From Sulfurisoma sp963709555 (GTDB lineage: Bacteria; Pseudomonadota; Gammaproteobacteria; Burkholderiales; Rhodocyclaceae), in contig CAVPWR010000005.1 in assembly GCA_963709555.1 (NCBI GenBank), positions 62,001 to 126,000 of the forward strand: a stretch of 64,000 nucleotides of DNA, in the 5' to 3' direction. Shown here one piece after another: positions 57,326 to 64,000 of this stretch. The translations under genes and the position numbers were made by a program. Position 1 is the first letter of the stretch; each line of letters opens with the position of its first letter. The notes beneath the pieces were generated by a model that saw nothing but the letters and a program-made list of their open reading frames with translations, was not told where the DNA came from and did no database searches.

Positions 57326-57353
57326 AAAAAACCCGGCTCCGGCCGGGTTTTTT
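57326..57353 (+). terminator. Rho-independent terminator after the cytochrome c gene
   Basis: cccggc-tcc-gccggg forms a strong stem flanked by six A and six T. It lies 20 bp after the stop codon and can work in both directions. Confidence 0.9.
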
Positions 57354-57427
57354 GTTGATTGACAGGCCGCCACGGCCTGCGCAGAATCGCAGCTCCCCAA
57401 CACCCAGCCACTCTCGGAGACGTCCGC

Positions 57428-58840
57428 ATGAACTTTCCCGTCAAAGCCGTTTCGCTGTCGCTGATCGCCGCCTTCGCCGTGATGGGCTGCAGCAAGGAAG
57501 CCCCGCCCCCGCCGGCCCCTGCAGCCCCCCCGCCACCGCCCCCGCCGCTGGTGGTCAAGCTCGGCCACGCCGCCCCGCTGACCGGACCGCAGGCGCACAT
57601 CGGCAAGGACAACGAAAACGGCGCCCGCCTCGCGGTAGAGGACGCCAATGCCGCCAAGATCAAGTTCGGCGGCCGCGACGTGAAATTCGAACTGATGGGC
57701 GAGGACGACCAGGCCGATCCCAAGCAGGGCAACCTCGTGGCGCAGAAATTCGTCGATGCCAAGGTCAATGCCGTGATCGGCCACCTCAATTCCGGCACCA
57801 CCATCCCGGCCTCCAAGGTTTATTCCGACAACGGCATCCCGCAGGTTTCGCCGTCGGCCACCAACCCGGCTTACACCGCCCAGGGCTTCAAGACCACCTT
57901 CCGCGTGATGGCCAACGACGAACAGCAGGGCAAGGTGCTCGGCGAGTATGCCGTCAAGAACCTCAAGGCCAAGACCGTCGCCATCATCGACGACAAGACC
58001 GCCTACGGCGAGGGCCTCGCCGGCGAGTTCAAGAAGTCGGCTGTCGCGGCCGGCGTCAAGGTTGTGGCCGAGGAGCACACCGACGACAAGGCCGTCGATT
58101 TCGCCGCCATTCTCACCAAGGTCAAGGGCAAGAAGCCCGACATGATCTTCTACGGCGGCATGGACCCGCAGGCCGCGCCGATGGCCATGCAGATGAAGAA
58201 GCTGGGCATCAAGGCCCGGCTGCTGATGGGCGACGGTGGCTGCACCTCCGAGTTCATCAAGAATGCAGGCGAGGCCGCCGAGGGCCACTACTGCTCGCTG
58301 CCGGGCATCCCCTACGAGAAGATGCCGGGCGGACCGAAGTTCATCGAGCGCTTCAAGGCCAAGTACGGCGAGATCCAGCTCTATGCTCCCTACGCCTACG
58401 ACGCCGTGATGGTCGTGGTCGATGCGATCAAGCGCGCCCAGTCGGCCGAGTCCGCCAAGATCCTGGCCGAGTTGCCCAAGACCAACTTCAAGGGCGTGAC
58501 CACCACCATCACCTTCGACGAGAAGGGCGACATCAAGGACGGCGCCATCAGCCTCTACGTCGCCAAGGGCGGCAAGTGGGAAGCGATGGACACCATCGGC
58601 GGTCCCCCGCCCGGGCCGGCTCCGGCCGAACCCCTGGCTGGCATGAGCGGAATGAGCGGCATGGGCGGCATGTCGGGCATGTCCGGTGCGCAAGGCATGG
58701 GCGGCATGAGCGGCATGGGCAGCATGCAGGGTATGTCCGGCATGGCGCCGGCCAAGCCTGCAGCCCCGGCGGCGGCGCCTGCTCCCGCTGCGGCTGCCCC
58801 GGCAGCACCTGCGGCACCCGCGGCACCCGCCAAGAAGTAA
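57428..58840 (+). CDS. Branched-chain amino acid-type ABC substrate-binding lipoprotein with Met-rich tail
   Basis: This 470-residue protein has a lipobox (AAFAVMGC) and a proline-rich linker (residues 24-40). A Leu/Ile/Val-binding domain follows (KLGHAAPLTGPQAHIGKDNENGARLAVEDANA, VIGHLNSGTTIPASKVYSDNGIPQVSPSATNP). After the usual domain end (about residue 395) comes a roughly 40-residue stretch of Gly-Met-Ser repeats with more than a dozen Met, then an Ala/Pro-rich end. The tail is not part of the family. The livHMGF genes lie 1.4 kb downstream, so it is probably their binding protein. Confidence 0.87.
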   Translation: MNFPVKAVSLSLIAAFAVMGCSKEAPPPPAPAAPPPPPPPLVVKLGHAAPLTGPQAHIGKDNENGARLAVEDANAAKIKFGGRDVKFELMGEDDQADPKQGNLVAQKFVDAKVNAVIGHLNSGTTIPASKVYSDNGIPQVSPSATNPAYTAQGFKTTFRVMANDEQQGKVLGEYAVKNLKAKTVAIIDDKTAYGEGLAGEFKKSAVAAGVKVVAEEHTDDKAVDFAAILTKVKGKKPDMIFYGGMDPQAAPMAMQMKKLGIKARLLMGDGGCTSEFIKNAGEAAEGHYCSLPGIPYEKMPGGPKFIERFKAKYGEIQLYAPYAYDAVMVVVDAIKRAQSAESAKILAELPKTNFKGVTTTITFDEKGDIKDGAISLYVAKGGKWEAMDTIGGPPPGPAPAEPLAGMSGMSGMGGMSGMSGAQGMGGMSGMGSMQGMSGMAPAKPAAPAAAPAPAAAAPAAPAAPAAPAKK

Positions 58841-58863
58841 GGCAGCCCTTGTCCCGGGAATGC

Positions 58864-58892
58864 GGCGCCCTGCGGGGCGCCGTTTTCTTTTG
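58864..58892 (+). terminator. Terminator after the substrate-binding protein gene
   Basis: ggcgccc-tgc-ggggcgcc is followed by gttttctttt, 23 bp after the stop. This separates the gene from the livHMGF transcript. Confidence 0.85.
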
Positions 58893-59074
58893 GGGGGTGT
58901 CCGACGTTTGCCGGGTCTCGCCCCGGCGGGCGAGGTTCTTTCTTGCTGCGCGGCAGAGGGGAATCAGACACGCGTACCCGTCCGCCTGCCACTCTCACCG
59001 TGTCGCCAGCGCCACGCCGGTGCGGATCACAAGGCTTGCCCAGGGCCGTGCATCGGTTTCAGTGGCTCACAGGC

Positions 59075-59554
59075 TCAACGGCATTCGGAGTCCCAGGCCG
59101 CAGCTTCCCTGGCATCCACGGGTCGCGGATCCCGACAGGTCTTGTAGCGGGAATCCTGGCTGGTTCGCGGAGGCTCACCAGAGGATCTGGCGGGCTTCGG
59201 TTTGACCGCGACCGGTGCGCGCAGACCGGGAAACGTAGCCTGGGCGAACGCGCCGATTTGCCAGATCGCCAACACATTGGCCAGCGTCGCCACGATCACC
59301 GCAGCCGCAATCCCGGCGCCAACACGGCGCATAAGCCATTCAACCAGGCGCCCGAGTAGCGCAGCGACTGCCGCGCCGGCAAGGAAAAAAACGATCGCAT
59401 AAAACAATCCGAACATCCAGTAGGCGGCTCCCCCGAAAGTATCGCCGTTTATGCTCACCCCGAGCAGGCGCTGCACAACCAGCCAAGCGCACCAAGCGCC
59501 GCCAAACAAAGGCCAGCACTTGCGCACCATGCGCCAGAGAACATCGGGTTTCAT
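59075..59554 (-). CDS. Small membrane protein of unknown function
   Basis: This 159-residue protein has three hydrophobic helices (GGAWCAWLVVQRLLGV, YWMFGLFYAIVFFLAGAAVAALLG, and AGIAAAVIVATLANVLAIWQIGAF) and a basic cytoplasmic tail. I do not recognise a family. Its start overlaps the stop of the upstream gene at 59551, so both are probably translated together. Confidence 0.6.
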   Translation of the reverse strand: MKPDVLWRMVRKCWPLFGGAWCAWLVVQRLLGVSINGDTFGGAAYWMFGLFYAIVFFLAGAAVAALLGRLVEWLMRRVGAGIAAAVIVATLANVLAIWQIGAFAQATFPGLRAPVAVKPKPARSSGEPPRTSQDSRYKTCRDPRPVDAREAAAWDSECR

Positions 59555-60009
59555 CGCTTTCCCTGCCCCGTCGCCAGCGCGTCAATGGCGGCGCGCGCAC
59601 GCGCCAACTGGCGCGCGGCGGCCTCGGTGCGCTGTAGCTGGCAAGCGCCGAATTGCGTGCTCCAGCTCAGGCTGAGCGACTGGTTGAAGCCGCTGCTGAA
59701 AGTGAAGTTCTCCAGCGGCATGAGGCGCTGCTGGGTTGAGACTGCGAGCGGGATGATCTTGTCGACCCGCAGCGCCTGCTGCTGGTTGCGCCACTGCACG
59801 CGCGCACCCAACCAGTCGCCGGCGCCGCCGTCGACCAGCACCAACCCCCTGCCATCCGGCTCCAGTTTCACGTAGCAATAGCTGCCTCGTTCACCGCTCC
59901 CGGCCCATTCGCCGGAAAACAGTGCCGCGGACTGGTCGGGCAGTGGAGTCAACGCGCTGGCGCTCCCGAACGACGCAAAAATCAATACGAGTCGCGTGAA
60001 ATGGCGCAT
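59551..60009 (-). CDS. Secreted hypothetical protein
   Basis: This 152-residue product starts from the ATG at 60009 with a signal peptide (MRHFTRLVLIFASFGSASA). A compact domain follows with two Cys (GSYCYVKLE and FGACQLQR) that may form a disulfide, as in small beta-rich lipocalin-like domains. No family is recognised. It is coupled to the membrane protein gene behind it. An alternative ATG exists 16 codons upstream. Confidence 0.6.
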   Translation of the reverse strand: MRHFTRLVLIFASFGSASALTPLPDQSAALFSGEWAGSGERGSYCYVKLEPDGRGLVLVDGGAGDWLGARVQWRNQQQALRVDKIIPLAVSTQQRLMPLENFTFSSGFNQSLSLSWSTQFGACQLQRTEAAARQLARARAAIDALATGQGKR

Positions 60010-60247
60010 GGTCGGCCCTTTGCTGAAGGAGTAGGCATTGATGAATAGGTAATCCAACGGGCCTTGGGAAAGTATGGCTGACGCCGGATGCGGCCGTCAA
60101 TCGCCGCTGCCGGCTTCGACAGCGGCGGCCCACATTCTCCAATGTCGATGATCGAATGGCTGCGAATTAGAAGGCGGATCCAACCGGTGGATGGCGCCAC
60201 GCCGGAGGTAGTTCCTTTGGGGGGATACGCCAACCTATAATCCCGCC
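60010..60247. other. Intergenic region before livH
   Basis: It contains a degenerate match to the second module of the REP-like repeat (near 60200-60230: cggaggtagttcctttgggg). No gene is seen. The livH promoter must lie here, but no clear -10/-35 pair stands out. Confidence 0.4.
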
Positions 60248-61171
60248 GTGGATATCTTCCTGCAACAGATCGTCAACGGCCTCACGCTGGGCAGCATCTA
60301 CGCTCTGGTAGCGCTGGGCTACACCATGGTGTACGGCATCCTCGGACTCATCAACTTCGCCCATGGCGAGGTGGTGATGATCGGGGCGCTGACCGCAGTG
60401 GCCGTGGCCAAGGCGCTGGCCGCCGCCGGACTGCCCGTCCCGCTGGTGTTGCTGCTGGCGCTGGCCGTCGCCGTGCTGGTGTGCATGGCGCTGGGCGCGA
60501 CGATCGAGCGCGTCGCCTACCGGCCGCTGCGCAACGCGCCGCGGCTGGCGCCGCTGATCACCGCCATCGGCGTCTCCATCGTGCTGCAGCAGGTGGCGAT
60601 GCTGGTGTGGGGCCGCAACTACCACGCCGTGCCGCAACTGCTGCCGGCCGGCTCGCACGAGATTCTCGGCGCGCAGATCACCGAGGTGCAGCTCATCATC
60701 ATGGCCACGGCCGCCCTGACCATGCTCGGCCTGATGCAGCTGGTGAACCGGACGAAACTCGGCCGCGCCATGCGCGCCACTTCCGAAAGTCCGGCCATCG
60801 CGGCGCTGATGGGCGTCGACGCCAACCGCATCATCATGCTCACCTTCGTCATCGGCTCCGGCCTGGGCGCGCTGGCCGGCGTGATGGTCAGCGCCAACTA
60901 CGGCATCGCCCACTATCACATGGGCTTCCTGCTCGGCCTCAAAGCCTTCACCGCGGCGGTGCTCGGCGGCATCGGCAACCTCGGCGGCGCCATGGTCGGC
61001 GGGCTGCTGCTGGGCGTGATCGAGGCGCTCGGCGCCGGCTACATCGGCGACCTCACCGGCGGCGTACTCGGCTCCAACTACCAGGACGTGTTCGCCTTCT
61101 TCGTGCTGATCGTGGTGCTGATTTTCCGGCCGTCCGGCTTGATGGGCGAGAAAGTGGCGGAAAGGGCATGA
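60248..61171 (+). CDS. livH: Branched-chain amino acid ABC transporter permease LivH
   Basis: This 307-residue permease starts from a GTG with about eight helices. Signatures are QIVNGLTLGSIYALVALGYTMVYGILGLINFAHGEVVMIGAL at the start and RAMRATSESPAIAALMGVDANRIIMLTFVIGSGLGALAGVM, the EAA-like coupling loop. It forms the channel with LivM. It overlaps livM by 4 bp. The substrate group could also be amides or urea-like compounds, as the family is broad. Confidence 0.88.
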   Translation: MDIFLQQIVNGLTLGSIYALVALGYTMVYGILGLINFAHGEVVMIGALTAVAVAKALAAAGLPVPLVLLLALAVAVLVCMALGATIERVAYRPLRNAPRLAPLITAIGVSIVLQQVAMLVWGRNYHAVPQLLPAGSHEILGAQITEVQLIIMATAALTMLGLMQLVNRTKLGRAMRATSESPAIAALMGVDANRIIMLTFVIGSGLGALAGVMVSANYGIAHYHMGFLLGLKAFTAAVLGGIGNLGGAMVGGLLLGVIEALGAGYIGDLTGGVLGSNYQDVFAFFVLIVVLIFRPSGLMGEKVAERA

Positions 61172-62220
61172 GCGACAAGCACCGCGCGTTCGCCGGCTTG
61201 GCGCTGATCGGGGTGGCGCTGGCGGTGCTGCCTCTGGTGGTCGGCAACACGCTGGGCAACGCCTGGGTGCGCGTGCTCGACTACGCCCTGCTCTACATCA
61301 TCCTGGCGCTGGGGCTGAACATCGTGGTCGGTTTCGCCGGACTGCTCGATCTCGGCTACATCGCCTTCTATGCCGTCGGCGCCTATCTCTACGCCCTGCT
61401 GGCGTCGCCCCACTTCGGCCTGCACTGGCCGGCCTGGGCGATCCTGCCGCTGGGCGCGGTCGTTGCAGGGTTCTTCGGCGTGCTGCTGGGTGCGCCGACC
61501 TTGCGGCTGCGCGGCGACTACCTCGCCATCGTCACGCTCGGCTTCGGCGAGATCATCCGCATCTTCCTCAACAACCTCAACCAGCCACTCAACATCACCA
61601 ACGGCCCCAAGGGCATTGCCGGCATCGACCCCATCAGCATCGCAGGCCATCCGTTGTCGAAGCCGCTGGAAGTATTCGGCGTCACCTTCTCCGGCGTGAC
61701 GCTCTACTACTACCTGTTCGTGCTGCTTGCCATCGCCATCGTCTTTATCGGCATCCGCCTGCAGGATTCGCGCATCGGCCGTGCCTGGGTGGCCATCCGC
61801 GAGGACGAGATCGCCGCCAAGGCCTGCGGCATCGACACCCGCAATGTCAAGCTGCTGGCCTTCGCCATGGGAGCATCGTTCGGCGGCGTCGCCGGCGGGC
61901 TGTTCGCCAGTTTTCAGCAGTTCGTTTCGCCCGAAAGCTTCGGCCTGCTCGAGTCGATCATGGTGCTGTGCATGGTGGTGCTCGGCGGCATGGGCCACAT
62001 TCCCGGGGTGATCCTCGGCGGCCTGCTGCTGACGCTGCTGCCCGAGGCCTTCCGTTACGGCGCGGGCCCCGTGCAGCAGGCGCTGTTCGGCAAGGTGCTA
62101 CTCGATCCGGAGAGCCTGCGCATGCTGCTGTTCGGCATCGCGTTGATCCTGGTGATGCTCTACCGGCCGGCGGGACTGTGGCCCGAGGCACGCCATCGCC
62201 GGGAGCTCGCTGGCAAATGA
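61168..62220 (+). CDS. livM: Branched-chain amino acid ABC transporter permease LivM
   Basis: This 350-residue permease starts from the ATG at 61168. It has about nine helices with YIILALGLNIVVGFAGLLDLGYIAFYAVGAYLYALL near the start. LRGDYLAIVTLGFGEIIRIFLNNL follows, and the coupling loop is GRAWVAIREDEIAAKACGIDTRNVKLLAFAMGASFGGVAGGLFA. All are LivM hallmarks. It overlaps livH and livG by 4 bp each. It is intact. Confidence 0.9.
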   Translation: MSDKHRAFAGLALIGVALAVLPLVVGNTLGNAWVRVLDYALLYIILALGLNIVVGFAGLLDLGYIAFYAVGAYLYALLASPHFGLHWPAWAILPLGAVVAGFFGVLLGAPTLRLRGDYLAIVTLGFGEIIRIFLNNLNQPLNITNGPKGIAGIDPISIAGHPLSKPLEVFGVTFSGVTLYYYLFVLLAIAIVFIGIRLQDSRIGRAWVAIREDEIAAKACGIDTRNVKLLAFAMGASFGGVAGGLFASFQQFVSPESFGLLESIMVLCMVVLGGMGHIPGVILGGLLLTLLPEAFRYGAGPVQQALFGKVLLDPESLRMLLFGIALILVMLYRPAGLWPEARHRRELAGK

Positions 62221-62978
62221 CAGCCTTGCTCGAAGCGAGGGGCGTGGCCAAGTCATTCGGGGGCGTCAAGGCGCTCGCGAATGTCTCGCTGACCATCCGC
62301 GCCGGCGAGATCTACGGCCTGATCGGTCCCAACGGCGCGGGCAAGACCACCTTCTTCAACGTCCTCACCGGCCTCTACCCGAGGGACGGCGGCGAGGTGT
62401 TGTTCGATGGGGCGCCGCTGCCGCTGGGCAGCCCGCATGAAGTCACCCGCGCCGGCATCGCCCGCACTTTCCAGAACATTCGTCTCTTCGCCAACATGAC
62501 GGCGCTGGAGAACGTGATGGTCGGCCGCCATGCCCGGGCGAAAGTCGGCGTTGGCGGGGCGGTGATGCGGCATCGTCGCGCACGCGAGGAAGAGGCGGCG
62601 ATCCGCAGCTCCGCTTCCGAACTGCTGCATTACGTCGGCATCGCCGATCATGCGCGCAAGCTTGCGCGCAACCTGCCCTACGGCGACCAGCGGCGGCTGG
62701 AGATAGCCCGCGCCCTGGCCACCGAACCGAAACTGCTGGCGCTCGACGAACCCGCCGCCGGCATGAACGCCACCGAGACCGCCGCACTCAAGACGTTGAT
62801 CGAGGGCATCCGCGCCGACGGCGTGACGGTGCTGCTGATCGAGCACGACGTCAAGCTGGTGATGGGCCTGTGCGACCGCGTCGCCGTGCTCGACTACGGC
62901 GAGAAGATCGCCGAGGATGTGCCCGACGTGGTCAAGCGCGACCCGAAAGTGATCGAGGCCTATCTTGGCGGCGGCTGA
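62217..62978 (+). CDS. livG: Branched-chain amino acid ABC transporter ATP-binding protein LivG
   Basis: This 253-residue ATPase has Walker A GPNGAGKTT, the LivG-specific RAGIARTFQNIRLFANMTALENVMVGRH and signature LPYGDQRRLEIARAL. Walker B is LLALDEPAAGMN, with switch His LIEHDVKLVMGLCDRV. It is of normal length and overlaps livM. It energises the LivHM channel together with LivF. Confidence 0.9.
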   Translation: MTALLEARGVAKSFGGVKALANVSLTIRAGEIYGLIGPNGAGKTTFFNVLTGLYPRDGGEVLFDGAPLPLGSPHEVTRAGIARTFQNIRLFANMTALENVMVGRHARAKVGVGGAVMRHRRAREEEAAIRSSASELLHYVGIADHARKLARNLPYGDQRRLEIARALATEPKLLALDEPAAGMNATETAALKTLIEGIRADGVTVLLIEHDVKLVMGLCDRVAVLDYGEKIAEDVPDVVKRDPKVIEAYLGGG

Positions 62979-63073
62979 CTGAGAGCCGCCTTCGCTTCGA
63001 GCGCAGCGAGCGAGCTCGCGCTCCCCCCTTCCCGGCAGGGGGCCGGGGGGATGGTCGACCACTGCTCGCCGTA
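62979..63073. other. livG-livF spacer with G/C-run hairpins
   Basis: The 95-bp gap has gcgagcgagctcgcgctc and ccccccttcccggcaggggg, which can fold into strong stems. This is unusual within a liv operon, where livG and livF normally overlap. It resembles the G/C-run spacers near 8260 and 32050. Confidence 0.45.
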
Positions 63074-63764
<691 letters not shown>

Positions 63765-63782
63765 CACAGGCAGCGGCGCCAG

Positions 63783-63797
63783 GGTGAGCCCGGCTCA
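63783..63797. terminator. Inverted repeat between livF and the convergent regulator gene
   Basis: gtgagcc-c-ggctcac is a perfect inverted repeat with one central base, overlapping the stop codon of the minus-strand gene. No T-run follows. Confidence 0.4.
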
Positions 63798-64000
63798 CTC
63801 CTGCGCCGCGAGCAGCGACTGCAACAGCGAGCGCAGGCGCGCCGGCTTCAGCGGTTTGGCGAGCAGGGCGAAGCCGTGTCTTGCCGCCTCCTGCTGCAGC
63901 TTGTCGCCGAGATCGCCACTGACCAGCAGCACCGGGATGTCGCCGTAGCGGTGGCGCAGCGCAATCGCCGAAGTGATGCCGTTCTCCAGTCCGCGCAGCC
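63795..64000 (-). CDS. Response-regulator receiver domain, C-terminal fragment (partial)
   Basis: Reading the minus strand from the window end gives NGITSAIALRHRYGDIPVLLVSGDLGDKLQQEAARHGFALLAKPLKPARLRSLLQSLL and stop. This is the end of a CheY-like domain: the VLLVSGD strand has the conserved Thr/Ser position and LAKPLKP the conserved Lys-Pro. It is most likely the receiver domain at the C-terminus of a hybrid histidine kinase, since the phospho-acceptor Asp and everything upstream lie outside the window. Confidence 0.75.
   Translation of the reverse strand, partial: LRGLENGITSAIALRHRYGDIPVLLVSGDLGDKLQQEAARHGFALLAKPLKPARLRSLLQSLLAAQE

Overview
This is GC-rich bacterial chromosome, most likely betaproteobacterial. 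The pointers are: zapB-like and zapA genes followed by 6S RNA, a Wzy/WaaL-type LPS locus with MsbA, PA2778/PA2779-type genes, a TRAP-fed malonate operon, sulfide:quinone oxidoreductase and a complete liv ABC transporter. Rhodocyclales is my best guess, but gene content alone cannot prove it. No tRNA, rRNA operon, CRISPR array, prophage or transposase was seen.

Layout. (1) 1-12368: LPS core/O-antigen block, nearly all on the minus strand: three GT9 heptosyltransferase-like genes, three GT4 glycosyltransferases, msbA, a polysaccharide deacetylase, two methyltransferases and an O-antigen ligase-like gene cut by the window start. (2) 12425-20410: vitamin B12 salvage and uptake (cobC, cobS, cobT, btuC, btuD, btuF, cobU, btuB) with a cobalamin riboswitch ahead of btuB. 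(3) 20517-24146: zapB-like, zapA, 6S RNA, a C39 peptidase lipoprotein pair, an EVE protein and a TauE-type exporter. (4) 24146-30583: malonate operon matR-matA-dctP-dctQ-dctM-matB, running leftwards from one promoter with a GntR operator. (5) 30602-33592: DsrE-like protein, HAD phosphatase, an internally deleted enoyl-CoA hydratase, and sulfide:quinone oxidoreductase with a small partner. (6) 33665-41946: GntR regulator divergent from a propionyl/methylmalonyl-CoA operon (scpA, SagB-type oxidoreductase, meaB, pccB, pccA). (7) 42049-45842: cation efflux gene, then a membrane electron-transfer operon made of an octaheme c-type cytochrome, a predicted diheme b-type cytochrome, an FAD/2Fe-2S reductase and a 53-residue membrane protein. 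(8) 45973-49709: lgt, VOC protein, old yellow enzyme and OprB porin. (9) 49710-52540: repeat-rich island with a DUF1254/DUF1214 gene between two ~115-bp direct repeats. (10) 52550-63764: ilvD, yyaL, a small cytochrome c and livJ-like/livH/livM/livG/livF. A response-regulator fragment closes the window.

How it fits together. Malonate and propionate catabolism sit side by side, each under its own FCD-type GntR regulator. The mutase of the propionate route needs B12, which matches the large B12 uptake and remodelling cluster. Sulfide oxidation and the multiheme operon suggest a versatile respiratory chain.

Sequence quality. About 36 single- or double-base frameshifts interrupt otherwise well-conserved genes, including ones expected to be essential such as msbA and lgt. 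They are mostly insertions outside homopolymers, so I treat them as sequencing or assembly errors and give the full gene span. The most interesting items are the multiheme operon, a REP-like dispersed repeat that is translated in frame inside cobS, the repeat-flanked DUF1254 gene and a substrate-binding protein with a methionine-rich tail.
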